Assembly (NCBI GenBank): GCA_027485165.1
Contig: JAIXRN010000014.1
Coordinates: 1 to 64,000 of the forward strand
Length of the DNA stretch: 64,000 nt
Source of the DNA: Rubrivivax sp.
GTDB lineage: Bacteria; Pseudomonadota; Gammaproteobacteria; Burkholderiales; Burkholderiaceae_C
Reading direction: 5' to 3'
Numbering within the stretch: the stretch's first letter is position 1; every line of letters begins with the position of its first letter. Positions 1 through 9,141 of the stretch are shown one piece after another. The position numbers and the translations under genes were made by a program. The notes under the pieces were generated by a model that was given only the letters and a program-made list of their open reading frames with translations, searched no databases and was not told the origin of the DNA.

Positions 1-75
1 CCGAACAGGACAGTGAAACGCCTTTGCGCCGATGATAGTGCGGGTTCCCGTGTGAAAGTAGGACATCGTCAGGCT
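1..75 (+). rRNA. rrf: 5S ribosomal RNA, 3' portion (5' truncated by window edge)
   Basis: Sequence CCGAACAGGACAGTGAAACGCCTTTGCGCCGATGATAGTGCGGGTTCCCGTGTGAAAGTAGGACATCGTCAGGC matches the 3' half of betaproteobacterial 5S rRNA; a terminator follows. Confidence 0.93.
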
Positions 76-89
76 AATATCCCCAAAGC

Positions 90-120
90 AAAAAGCCCGG
101 TCGAAAGACCGGGCTTTTTT
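90..120 (+). terminator. Rho-independent terminator of the rRNA operon
   Basis: AAAAAGCCCGGTC GAAA GACCGGGCTTTTTT hairpin with T-tract directly after 5S. Confidence 0.93.
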
Positions 121-235
121 GCTTCTGTCCGCGGCTTACTCTCCATTTGTCACTGGTAGCGCGAGGCGCCAAGCGCTTGCCTCAGGCATTCGCCCGGGGC
201 GCTGAACATGCCACCGCCCAGCAGCTTCCGCTTGT

Positions 236-1930
236 TCAGTTCTGTGGTGTCCTCAACTCGCGCCTCAAAATCTTGCCGACGTTGCTCTTCGGCAGTTCTT
301 CGCGGAATTCGACATACTTGGGCCGCTTGTAGGCGGTGAAGTTGTCGCGGCAATATCGGACAACATCTTCTTCACCTAAGGTGACGTCGTTTTTGACAAC
401 AAACAGCTTCACAGCCTCCCCAGACTTGTCATCGGGCACCCCCACAGCAGCGCACTCCAGTACGCCAGGGTGCTGGCTGACCACCTGTTCGATTTCGTTG
501 GGGTACACGTTGAAGCCGGACACTAGAATCATGTCCTTCTTGCGATCGACGATTCGCACATAACCGCGGCTGTCCATCACGCCGACGTCGCCCGTCTTGA
601 AAAAGCCGTCCACCGTCATGACCTTAGCGGTCTCATCCGCACGATTCCAGTAGCCCGCCATGACTTGCGGACCGCGAATGCAGATCTCGCCAGGCGTATC
701 GAAGCCCAAGGCTTGACCAGCGTCGTCACGGATCGAAATTTCCGTCGACGGAATCGGCAGACCGATCGTCCCGGTGTAGTCGGGAATGTCCAGCCGATTT
801 GACGTCGCAACTGGTGATGTCTCCGACAGGCCATACCCCTCCACTACGGGGCAGCCCGTGATGCGTCGCCAGCGCTCGGCCGTCGCTTGCTGCACCGCCA
901 TGCCGCCACCGTTGGACACCACGAGGCCCGAAAAATCCAGCCGCGCGAAATCTGGGTCGTTGGCTAGCGCATTGAACAAAGTATTCACCGCAGGAAACAT
1001 GTTGATGCGGTGCTTGGCCAAAGTTCGCACCAGCCCCGGGATGTCGCGCGGGTTGGGGATCAACAGGTTCATCGCGCCAAAATGCGCGCCCATCAGCGCA
1101 CAAATGGTCAGCGCGAAGATGTGATACAGCGGCAAGGCGCACACGATGGTCAACTGCTGATCGCCCACCTTGCTCAGCATGGGCTTAAACCAGGCCTCGC
1201 ACTGCATGATGTTGGCCACCACGTTTCGGTGCAGAAGCACAGCTCCCTTCGACACGCCCGTGGTGCCGCCCGTGTATTGCAGGAAGGCCACGTCGTCCGG
1301 GCCCACATCCACGCGCTGCAGACTCAGTTGCGATCCTTCGGCCAGGGCCATCGGTAGCCGGGTGACCGTGCGGCCGCGGTCCAGCGGCAGACTGAATTCC
1401 GGCACCATGCGGCGGACGTGCCGCACCGCAAAATTCACCAAGCCGCCACGCCAGAAGCCCAGCAGGTCGCCCAGAGCTGTCAACACCACGTGCTTGACCT
1501 GGGTGCGGTCGATGACCTCTTCCAGCACCGTAGCGAAATTCTCCAGAACGATGGCCACCACGGCGCCCGAGTCCTGCAGCTGGTGCTGCAGCTCGCGCGC
1601 TGTATACAGCGGGTTGACGTTGACCACCACGTGCCCGGCCCGCAGCACCGCCGCCATCGCGACCAAATACTGAGGCACGTTGGGCATCATGATGGCCACG
1701 CGGCTGCCCTTTTCCAGCCCCTGCGTTTGCAGCCAAGCGCCCAGGGCTTGCGACATTTCGTCGATGTCGCGGAAGCGCTGGCGCGTGTCCATGCAGGCGC
1801 AGGCATCGCGCTGCGCATGCTTGCGGAAGGCTTCTTCCAGCAAAGCGGCAACGCTGGGGTAGGCGTCGATCTGCGCGGCGGGTGCCACGCCAGGCGGGTA
1901 GTGGTCTAGCCAGGGAGCTTGCACGGGCAA
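236..1930 (-). CDS. fadD: Long-chain fatty-acid--CoA ligase (AMP-binding)
   Basis: 564 aa; LQYTGGTTGVSKGA AMP-binding motif, GYGLSETSP, DRKKDMILVSGFNVYPNEIE and C-terminal KSNVGKILRRELR. Confidence 0.92.
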   Translation of the reverse strand: MPVQAPWLDHYPPGVAPAAQIDAYPSVAALLEEAFRKHAQRDACACMDTRQRFRDIDEMSQALGAWLQTQGLEKGSRVAIMMPNVPQYLVAMAAVLRAGHVVVNVNPLYTARELQHQLQDSGAVVAIVLENFATVLEEVIDRTQVKHVVLTALGDLLGFWRGGLVNFAVRHVRRMVPEFSLPLDRGRTVTRLPMALAEGSQLSLQRVDVGPDDVAFLQYTGGTTGVSKGAVLLHRNVVANIMQCEAWFKPMLSKVGDQQLTIVCALPLYHIFALTICALMGAHFGAMNLLIPNPRDIPGLVRTLAKHRINMFPAVNTLFNALANDPDFARLDFSGLVVSNGGGMAVQQATAERWRRITGCPVVEGYGLSETSPVATSNRLDIPDYTGTIGLPIPSTEISIRDDAGQALGFDTPGEICIRGPQVMAGYWNRADETAKVMTVDGFFKTGDVGVMDSRGYVRIVDRKKDMILVSGFNVYPNEIEQVVSQHPGVLECAAVGVPDDKSGEAVKLFVVKNDVTLGEEDVVRYCRDNFTAYKRPKYVEFREELPKSNVGKILRRELRTPQN

Positions 1931-1996
1931 CCAGAATCAAGTGGGTGAAGCCCGGCATGGTCGCGGCGCCCCGGCCGCAGGGCTACGGTACTTGTC

Positions 1997-2686
1997 CTAG
2001 GCCGTGGTCTCTCGCCCTTCGAAAAGAGCTTTTGCCAGCTGCCTTTCCCGCTGGGCGATGGTGCCCAGCAGACCCTGCGCGCCCTGCATCTGCCGGAAAG
2101 TGTCGAAGCCGGCTTCCAGGAACTGTTGCAAAGCACCCAGCCCAGAAGCGGCTGCAGGTCCGCGCATCAGTCGCAGGCTGTGCCGGAGTAAGGGCTTGCG
2201 CGTGAAGCGGTCCAGTGCGTTACCCACCAGCAGCATCAGCTGAATCTGTCGCTCGCGGTCAGCCGGCCGCCCGACTTGACGCCAGGCGGGCGCATAGCTG
2301 TGCGCGTCCACCACCACCTGTCCCGGCAAAACCTGCGCCATCAGCCCGTCAAGTTCTTCGGACAAGGCGTGCAGCTGCGCCAGCGCCGACACGGTGCCCA
2401 CGATGTCCTCCGGGAACAACCGCACCAATGCCGGCACGATGCGGGCGAACTGGCCGTCGCGTTCGGTGAAGTCATGCGGCCCGTACAGGTCGTCCAAGAA
2501 GAACTGCGCCGCCGGACCATAGCGTGGGCTGGCCAGCAAATCGGCATAAGTGGCCGCAAACCGCTGATGCTGATAGGCCTTTACGGCCAGCACCTGATCG
2601 GCCAGCGCTGCGTCTCCCTGATGCGCTGCGCGCTGCGCGGCCACGGCCTGCAGGCAAGCAAGAATCGTCTGTCCGTCGGGGCTCAA
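1997..2686 (-). CDS. Conserved hypothetical protein with FFLDDLYGP motif (FFLEELY-like family)
   Basis: 229 aa ORF with AAQFFLDDLYGPHDFTERD; downstream of and codirectional with no overlap to fadD. Confidence 0.7.
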   Translation of the reverse strand: MSPDGQTILACLQAVAAQRAAHQGDAALADQVLAVKAYQHQRFAATYADLLASPRYGPAAQFFLDDLYGPHDFTERDGQFARIVPALVRLFPEDIVGTVSALAQLHALSEELDGLMAQVLPGQVVVDAHSYAPAWRQVGRPADRERQIQLMLLVGNALDRFTRKPLLRHSLRLMRGPAAASGLGALQQFLEAGFDTFRQMQGAQGLLGTIAQRERQLAKALFEGRETTA

Positions 2687-2740
2687 GGCTTAGTCGGCGC
2701 CCTCTACGGCGCCAACTGCAGATGATGCAACACTGCTGGC

Positions 2741-3247
2741 ATGCGTAGAAGAGCTTTGTTGCAGCTGGGCCTGGCCAGCAGCCTGGTGCTCGCGGTGGCG
2801 GGGCTAGGGTCGACCCTCATCGCGCCGGCCTGGCAAGGCGGCCGCCTGTCAGGGCCTGCCCGCGCGCTGATGGCTGCTGTTGCCCGTGCCGTGCTGCAAG
2901 GGGTGCTGCCCGCAGATGCGCCTGCGCAGGCTGCAGCGCTGCAAGCCCACCTGGGCCGGGTCGAAGACACGATCTCCGGCTTCCCATTGCCGGTGCAGCA
3001 AGAACTGGCACTGCTGCTGCGCCTGCTGGCTACCGCTCCGGGCCGCCTGGGCCTCGCGGGCCTGACTGCAGACTGGGAAGAGGCCAGCGAAAGCGATATC
3101 CAGGCCATGCTGCAGCGCTTGCGGCAGTCTTCCCTGGACTTGCGCCAGCAGACCTACCAAGCCTTGCGCGACATCACCTACGCGGCTTACTTTGCCGACC
3201 GCAGCAGCTGGGCCAGCCTGGGCTATGCCGGGCCGATAGCGGTATGA
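2741..3247 (+). CDS. Small secreted/Tat-like protein, putative partner subunit of the adjacent GMC oxidoreductase
   Basis: 168 aa, MRRRALLQLGLASSLVLAVAG signal; overlaps the GMC oxidoreductase start by 4 nt (ATGA). Confidence 0.6.
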   Translation: MRRRALLQLGLASSLVLAVAGLGSTLIAPAWQGGRLSGPARALMAAVARAVLQGVLPADAPAQAAALQAHLGRVEDTISGFPLPVQQELALLLRLLATAPGRLGLAGLTADWEEASESDIQAMLQRLRQSSLDLRQQTYQALRDITYAAYFADRSSWASLGYAGPIAV

Positions 3248-4857
3248 CGCGCATTCCCGACCCTATCCAGGAAGGCCTAGCCCGTGGCTGGAAGGTCTAC
3301 GGCGGGCCGCACGCCGCCCGACCGGCCAGCATCCAGTGCGACGTCGCCATCGTCGGCAGCGGCGCTGGCGCCGGCATCACGGCCGAACTGCTGACCGCTG
3401 CCGGTCTGGATGTCGTGCTGCTGGAAGAAGGCCCCTTGAAGTCCAGCCGCGACTTCCGCCAGCTGGAAAGCGAGGCCTACCCCAGCCTGTACCAGGAAAG
3501 TGCAGCGCGCAAGACGGCCGACAAGGCCATCACCATCCTGCAAGGCCGCTGTGTTGGTGGGTCAACCACCGTCAACTGGACCAGTTCGTTTCGCACCCCG
3601 ACGGCCACGCTGGCCTATTGGCGCCAGCACTTCGCGCTGCCCGATCTGACCGACGACGCCCTCTTTCCGTGGTTCCTGCAGGCGGAACAACGCCTGTCCA
3701 TCGGCCCCTGGCTGGCGCCGCCGAACGAAAACAACGAACTGCTGCGCAAGGGCGCGCTGAAGCTCGGCATTGCCGCGGCCGCCATCCAGCGCAATGTGAA
3801 GGGCTGCTGGAACTTGGGCTCTTGCGGCATGGGCTGCCCCACCAATGCCAAGCAGTCGATGCTGGTGACCACCCTGCCCGTGGCCCTGGACCGCGGCGCC
3901 CGCCTGCTGGTGGAAACGCGGGTGCAGCAGCTGCAGCTGACCCAGGGCCGCGTCACCGGGTTGACGGCCGTGGGCGTGCAGCGCGACGGCACCGCCTTGC
4001 CAGGCACTGCGGTCAGCGTGCGGGCGCGCCATGTGGTGCTGGCCGCGGGCGCCATCAATTCCCCTGCGCTGCTCTTGCGATCTGGCCTGCCCGACCCCCA
4101 CGCCCGGCTGGGCGCACGCACCTTCCTGCACCCAGTAGTGATTTCCAGCGCCATCTTCCACCAGACGGTCGAGGGCTGGAACGGCGCGCCCCAGACCCTG
4201 TATTCCGACCACTTCCTCGAGGTCGACCCCATCGACGGCCCGATCGGCTACAAGCTGGAAGCGCCGCCTGTCCACCCCGTGATCTTCAGCAGCACGTCTA
4301 CGGGTTTCGGTGCCGAACTTGCGGCCGACCTGCGCCAGATGTCGAACACCCACGCCCTGCTGGCCCTGCTGCGTGACGGCTTTCACCCGCAGTCGCCCGG
4401 CGGGCAGGTGGGCCTGAAGGCTGACGGCTCGCCGCTGCTGGACTATCCGCTGACGCCGTTCGTGATGGACGGCGCCCGGCGCGCCTTCCTGTCTATGGCC
4501 GAAATGCAGTTCGCCGCCGGCGCCCGGCGCGTGCGCCTGGCGCACGACCTGGCCCAGCCCTACACGTCCTGGGCGCAGGCCAAGGCCGCCATCGCCGAAC
4601 TGCCGATGAAGCCCCTGCTCACGCGCGTGGCCAGCGCCCATGTGATGGGCGGTTGCGGCATGGCCGGCCAGCCGCAGCTGGGCGTGGTGCGGCCCGACGG
4701 GCGGCATTGGCAGGTGGACAACCTGTCGGTGCATGACGGGTCGCTGTTTCCCACCAGCATTGGCGCCAACCCGCAGCTGTCGATCTACGGCCTGGTGAAC
4801 AAGCTGGCCACGCAGCTGGCGCGCGAACTCAGCGGGCGCAGCGTCCGGCTGGCCTGA
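3244..4857 (+). CDS. GMC family oxidoreductase
   Basis: 537 aa; CDVAIVGSGAGAGITAELLTAAGLDVVLLEEG FAD-binding motif, GRCVGGSTTVNWTSSFR, and C-terminal HVMGGCGM...NPQLSIYGL. Confidence 0.9.
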   Translation: MTRIPDPIQEGLARGWKVYGGPHAARPASIQCDVAIVGSGAGAGITAELLTAAGLDVVLLEEGPLKSSRDFRQLESEAYPSLYQESAARKTADKAITILQGRCVGGSTTVNWTSSFRTPTATLAYWRQHFALPDLTDDALFPWFLQAEQRLSIGPWLAPPNENNELLRKGALKLGIAAAAIQRNVKGCWNLGSCGMGCPTNAKQSMLVTTLPVALDRGARLLVETRVQQLQLTQGRVTGLTAVGVQRDGTALPGTAVSVRARHVVLAAGAINSPALLLRSGLPDPHARLGARTFLHPVVISSAIFHQTVEGWNGAPQTLYSDHFLEVDPIDGPIGYKLEAPPVHPVIFSSTSTGFGAELAADLRQMSNTHALLALLRDGFHPQSPGGQVGLKADGSPLLDYPLTPFVMDGARRAFLSMAEMQFAAGARRVRLAHDLAQPYTSWAQAKAAIAELPMKPLLTRVASAHVMGGCGMAGQPQLGVVRPDGRHWQVDNLSVHDGSLFPTSIGANPQLSIYGLVNKLATQLARELSGRSVRLA

Positions 4858-5819
4858 TGCCGCGGCCCGTGCCCGCCGTGCCCGCCATGCCCGTTGTGCG
4901 GCCGCCCGGGCCTGGCCGCCTGGCACGGCTGCAGCAGGCCCTGACCCTGGGCGCGCTGCTCGCGGCGCTGGCCTGGGCGGCTGTCTGCCTGCGCCATGGC
5001 CAGCCCGGGCTGGCGGCAGCCGGTGCGGCGGTGCTGCTGGGCGGCTACGCGGCTGTGCTGGGTTTCGAAATGCTGCTGTTGACGGCCACGCATGCCCGCG
5101 ACCCCTGCCCACGCGCATCGCCAGGGGCCCTGATGCGCGCCTGGTGGGGCGAAGTGCTGACAGCGCCAAAGGTGTTCTGCTGGCGCCAGCCCTTTCGCAG
5201 CCAGAGCTGGCCCGACCGGCTGCCGCAGCAGGCCAGTGGCCGGCGCGGGGTGCTGTTGATCCACGGTTTCGTCTGCAACCGCGGCCTGTGGAACCCCTGG
5301 CTGGCGCGGCTGACGACACAGGGCACACCTTTCGTGGCCGTTAACCTGGAGCCCGTCTTCGGCACCATCGACGCCACCGTGGCCGTGGTCGAGGAGGGTA
5401 TGCGCAGGCTGGAAGCCGCCACCGGCATGCAGCCCGTGGTGGTGGCGCACAGCATGGGCGGCCTGGTGCTGCGGCGCTGGTGGGCTGAGCACGGCGGCGG
5501 CAGCCGGGTGCACCACGCCATCAGCATCGGTACGCCGCACCAGGGCACCTGGCTGGCACGCTGGGGCCACAGCGCCAATGCACGCCAGATGCAGATCGAT
5601 TCGCCCTGGCTGCGCAACCTAGCCCAGCGAGAAGCCGTGTCGACGCCGCTGGCTGGCCGCATGACCTGCTTCTACAGCCACTGCGACAACATTGTCTTCC
5701 CGCCCAGCCGCGCCACTCTGCCGGGGGCTGACAACCGCCACCTGCCCGGCCTGGCCCATGTGCAGATGGCCGATGCGCCCGAGCCCTGGGCTGAGCTGCA
5801 ATATCGGCTCTTGCCCTAG
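4857..5819 (+). CDS. Alpha/beta hydrolase (lipase-like)
   Basis: 320 aa; RGVLLIHGFVCNRGLW oxyanion region and nucleophile elbow VVVAHSMGGLVLRRW. Confidence 0.85.
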   Translation: MPRPVPAVPAMPVVRPPGPGRLARLQQALTLGALLAALAWAAVCLRHGQPGLAAAGAAVLLGGYAAVLGFEMLLLTATHARDPCPRASPGALMRAWWGEVLTAPKVFCWRQPFRSQSWPDRLPQQASGRRGVLLIHGFVCNRGLWNPWLARLTTQGTPFVAVNLEPVFGTIDATVAVVEEGMRRLEAATGMQPVVVAHSMGGLVLRRWWAEHGGGSRVHHAISIGTPHQGTWLARWGHSANARQMQIDSPWLRNLAQREAVSTPLAGRMTCFYSHCDNIVFPPSRATLPGADNRHLPGLAHVQMADAPEPWAELQYRLLP

Positions 5820-5860
5820 CGCGCCCTAGCTCCCCCTAGCTCGCCCTAGCTTGGCCTAGA
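5811..5860. repeat. Five 10-bp tandem units (NNNCCCTAGC; last unit TTGGCCTAGA)
   Basis: TTGCCCTAGC GCGCCCTAGC TCCCCCTAGC TCGCCCTAGC TTGGCCTAGA read directly. Confidence 0.85.
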
Positions 5861-6737
5861 AGCGCCGTTCGCCCGCTAGCAGTACACCAGCGTCCACCAC
5901 GTCCTGGCCATGCACCGCGGCGTAGATGGGTGTGAAGTCGGGCCGCGTGGCGTCGAACAGCTGCCGGAAGGAATCGATGACGAAGTACGTGGCCTGGTAG
6001 GTGTCGATGCGGTAGCGTGTGCGCATCAGCCGCTGCAGGTCGAAACCCACACGCAGCGCGCCAGGCGCGGTGATGCTGTGGCGCAGTTCGCCAGCAGAAG
6101 ACAGGATGCCTGCGCCATAGGCGCGCAGGCCTTGCGGCGTGTGGATCAAGCCAAATTCCACCGTGTACCAGTACAGGCGCGTCAGCAGTTCGCAGGCGTC
6201 CAGCCGGCTGGCCTTCATGCCGCCGGCGCCATAGGCCTGCATGTAGTCGGCGAAGGTGGGGTTGAACAGCAGCGGCACATGGCCGAACAGGTCATGGAAG
6301 ACGTCGGGCTCGACGACGTAGTCGAACTCTTCGGGCTTGCGCATCCAGTCGGTGACGGGGAATCGCTTCTCGGCCAACAGCTTGAAGAAGGCTTCTTCCG
6401 GGATCAGCCCCGGCACGCCCACGATCTGCCAGCCTGTGGCCTGCATCAGGCGTTCGCTGATGTCGTCGAAGTGCGGGATGCGGTCGGGTGCACCCAGCTG
6501 TTCGACGGCGCTGATGAATTCCTCGCAGGCCAGCCCCGGCAGCTGCTGCAGTTGTCGGGCATACAGGCGCCGGTAGGTGTCGTGGTCGGCTTCGGTGTAC
6601 TGGGCGTAGTCCTGCTCGCAGGTGTAGTCGCTGCGCGCCTTGGCGTAGTCGCCGCGCGGCGGGCGGCTGCCTTCGCCGTAGGTGACAGGCGGCACGCCCA
6701 GGTTGATGCCGCTGTGGAAGTCGGGGGTCGAGTTCAT
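5856..6737 (-). CDS. phhA: Phenylalanine-4-hydroxylase
   Basis: 293 aa; YVVEPDVFHDLFGHVPLLFNPTFADYMQAYG and FWWYTVEFGLI-type sequence (LYWYTVEFGLIHTPQGLRAYGAGILSS). Confidence 0.95.
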   Translation of the reverse strand: MNSTPDFHSGINLGVPPVTYGEGSRPPRGDYAKARSDYTCEQDYAQYTEADHDTYRRLYARQLQQLPGLACEEFISAVEQLGAPDRIPHFDDISERLMQATGWQIVGVPGLIPEEAFFKLLAEKRFPVTDWMRKPEEFDYVVEPDVFHDLFGHVPLLFNPTFADYMQAYGAGGMKASRLDACELLTRLYWYTVEFGLIHTPQGLRAYGAGILSSAGELRHSITAPGALRVGFDLQRLMRTRYRIDTYQATYFVIDSFRQLFDATRPDFTPIYAAVHGQDVVDAGVLLAGERRF

Positions 6738-6803
6738 GCTGAGGTGCCTGTATGGATCAAGCTCCCCGTCACGGAGCCGGCTCTGCCGGGCCGTCGGCGG
6801 GCG

Positions 6804-6842
6804 GCCCCCTCGGGGGGTAGCGAGCGTCAGCGAGCTTGGGGG
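6804..6842. repeat. REP-like palindromic intergenic element
   Basis: GGCCCCCTCGGGGGGTAGCGAGCGTCAGCGAGCTTGGGGG; compact palindromic, with repeated CAGCGAGC-like words, located between hppD and phhA. Confidence 0.5.
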
Positions 6843-6843
6843 T

Positions 6844-7938
6844 TCACAACTTACCGCGGCGCATCTGGTCGAGCTCGATGCTCTCGAACAAGGCCTTGAA
6901 GTTGCCTTCGCCGAAGCCCTGGTCGCCCTTGCGCTGGATGAATTCGAAAAAGATCGGGCCCAGCTGGTTCTCGCTGAAGATCTGCAACAGCAGCTCGCCA
7001 GCCTTGCCGTCCACCAGGATCTTGCGCACCTTCAGCGCGGCCACGTCTTCGCCATGGCCGGGGATGCGCTTGTCGATCAGCTCGTAATAGGTGTCGATGG
7101 TGTCCAGCAGCTTCACGCCCTGGCCGCGCATCATGTCTACCGTGCGCGGCAGGTCGGTCGAGCCCAGCGCGATGTGCTGGATGCCTTCGCCGCGGTACAT
7201 GTCCAGGTATTCCTGGATCTGACCCGCCTTCTCGTTGCCTTCCTCGTTGATCGGGATGCGGATCTTGCCGCAGGGGCTGGTCATGGCCTTGCTCTTCACG
7301 CCCGTGACCTGGCCTTCGATGTCGAAGTAGCGCACCTCGCGGAAATTGAACAGCCGTTCGTAGAACTCAGCCCATTCGGCCATGCGGCCGCGGTGCACGT
7401 TGTGCGTCAGGTGGTCGATGTAGGTCAGGCCATGGCCGGGTGGGTTCAGGCCGGCGCTGGCGGCGCCGGGCAGGGCTTCGAAGTCCACGTCGAAGAAGCC
7501 GATGTTCCCGATGTCGCCGTCCTTCGCGCCGTTCTTGCCGCGCCACTTGTCGACCAGGTAGATCAGGCTGTCGCCGATGCCTTTGATGGCGGGGATGTTC
7601 AGCTCGCCCGGACCGGCTGTGCCGGCGTAGGCCCAGCCGCCCAGCTGTTGCGCGCGGGCAAAGGCCGCGCGCGCGTCCTGCACGCGGAAGGCGATGGCGC
7701 AGATGCTGGGCCCGTGCAGGCGTGCGAAGCGCTGCGCGAAGCTGTCGGGTTCGGCATTGACGATGAAGTTGATCTCGCCCTGCCGGTACAGCAGCACATT
7801 CTTGTGCCGGTGCTTGGCAATCGCTGTGAAGCCCATGCGCTCGAACAGCGCGCCCATCGCCACCGGGTCAGGCGCGGCGTATTCGATGAACTCGAAGCCG
7901 TCGGTGCCCATCGGGTTGTCCCAGGGTGTGAATTGCAT
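6844..7938 (-). CDS. hppD: 4-hydroxyphenylpyruvate dioxygenase
   Basis: ORF 6844..8046; likely start MQFTPWDNPMGTDGFEFIEYAAPDP at 7938; DHLTHNV, IQHIALGSTDL and FEFIQRKGDQGFGEGNFKALFESIE motifs. Confidence 0.94.
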   Translation of the reverse strand: MQFTPWDNPMGTDGFEFIEYAAPDPVAMGALFERMGFTAIAKHRHKNVLLYRQGEINFIVNAEPDSFAQRFARLHGPSICAIAFRVQDARAAFARAQQLGGWAYAGTAGPGELNIPAIKGIGDSLIYLVDKWRGKNGAKDGDIGNIGFFDVDFEALPGAASAGLNPPGHGLTYIDHLTHNVHRGRMAEWAEFYERLFNFREVRYFDIEGQVTGVKSKAMTSPCGKIRIPINEEGNEKAGQIQEYLDMYRGEGIQHIALGSTDLPRTVDMMRGQGVKLLDTIDTYYELIDKRIPGHGEDVAALKVRKILVDGKAGELLLQIFSENQLGPIFFEFIQRKGDQGFGEGNFKALFESIELDQMRRGKL

Positions 7939-8057
7939 GTCTGCCCGCCTGAATGCTGGAAATTGCTGCGCACTGTAGGTTGCACGCTGCGCAGCAGGTA
8001 TGCAACTGGCGCGCGCAGGCGGGCTGCCTACGCTGGATTCCTGCAAGAATCTGGGTG

Positions 8058-8540
8058 ATGCAGACGGAAATCCAGCTCGACGCGGTGGATCGGCGCATCC
8101 TCCAGGTGCTGCAGGCCCAAGGCCGCAGCACTTTTGACGACCTGGCCAGTGCCGTGGGCTTGTCCGCCAGCGCCGTGCTGCGGCGCGTGAAGCGGCTGGG
8201 AGAGTCGGGCGTGATCGCTGGCTATGTGGCCCTGGTGGCGCCTGAACGCGTGGGCCTGGGCCTGACGGCCTATATCAATGTACGGCTGGAAAAGCACGCC
8301 GACGTCGGCAAGCGCAGCCCCATGGACGCCTTCACTGCCGCCGTGCAGGCCTGGCCCGAGGTGGTGGAATGCGCCGCGCTGACGGGCGAAATGGACTACC
8401 TGCTGCGCGTGCTGGTGCGCGACATGGCCCACTATTCGCGCTTCATCATGGACAGCCTGCTGAAGCACCCGAGCGTGCAGGACTGCAAGACCAGCTTCGT
8501 GATGCAGCGCTGGAAGGGCACCACCGCGGTGCCGTTGTAG
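8058..8540 (+). CDS. Lrp/AsnC family transcriptional regulator
   Basis: MQTEIQLDAVDRRILQVLQAQGRSTFDDLASAVGLSASAVLRRVKRLGESGVIAGYVA winged-HTH; divergent from hppD. Confidence 0.93.
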   Translation: MQTEIQLDAVDRRILQVLQAQGRSTFDDLASAVGLSASAVLRRVKRLGESGVIAGYVALVAPERVGLGLTAYINVRLEKHADVGKRSPMDAFTAAVQAWPEVVECAALTGEMDYLLRVLVRDMAHYSRFIMDSLLKHPSVQDCKTSFVMQRWKGTTAVPL

Positions 8541-8610
8541 CCCGCCGCGCCGCGTGCCCATGCGGTCGCCGTGAAGCCCGGCACACCTGCGCTTCACGGG
8601 GCCTTCAGCG

Positions 8611-9120
8611 GTGCCAGAGACAATGCGGCCCATGCTGGACTGGATCAATCAACTGTCGACCTGGCTGCAGGGCTGGATGAGTGCTGGCGCCGGGCTCTGG
8701 GGCCTGTTCTTTTCGGCCTTCGCATCGGCCACCGTGCTGCCCGGATCGAGCGAGGTGGTGATGACCGCGCTCATCACCGCCTACCCGGCGCTGGCCGTGC
8801 AGGCCTTCTTCGTCGCCCTGGCAGGCAACGTGCTGGGCTGCCTGCTGACCTTCGGCATGGGCCACGCCGGGCGCGAAGGCTTCGAACGCTTCAAGAGCGT
8901 GAAGGTGGACCTGGAACACCCGCGCATCCAGCGCCTGCGGCGCTGGGGGCCGCCGGGGCTGTTCCTGTCGTTCCTGCCGCTGGTGGGCGACGCGCTGGTG
9001 CTGGCCGCCGGCTGGATGAAGATGCCCTTCTGGCAGAGCATGTTCTGGATCGCACTGGGCAAGGGCGCGCGCTACCTGGTGCTGCTGCTTGGCCTGAAGG
9101 GCGTGCTCGCCCTGGGCTGA
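8611..9120 (+). CDS. YqaA family (DedA/SNARE-associated-like) membrane protein
   Basis: 169 aa hydrophobic protein; LPGSSEVVMTALI and GNVLGCLLTFGMGH characteristic of YqaA proteins. Confidence 0.82.
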   Translation: MPETMRPMLDWINQLSTWLQGWMSAGAGLWGLFFSAFASATVLPGSSEVVMTALITAYPALAVQAFFVALAGNVLGCLLTFGMGHAGREGFERFKSVKVDLEHPRIQRLRRWGPPGLFLSFLPLVGDALVLAAGWMKMPFWQSMFWIALGKGARYLVLLLGLKGVLALG

Positions 9121-9141
9121 GGGCAAGCGCTGCAGGCAGCT

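Noticed and set aside
3562-5328. 588-aa minus-strand ORF
   Set aside because: Antisense to GMC oxidoreductase and hydrolase; no motif support.
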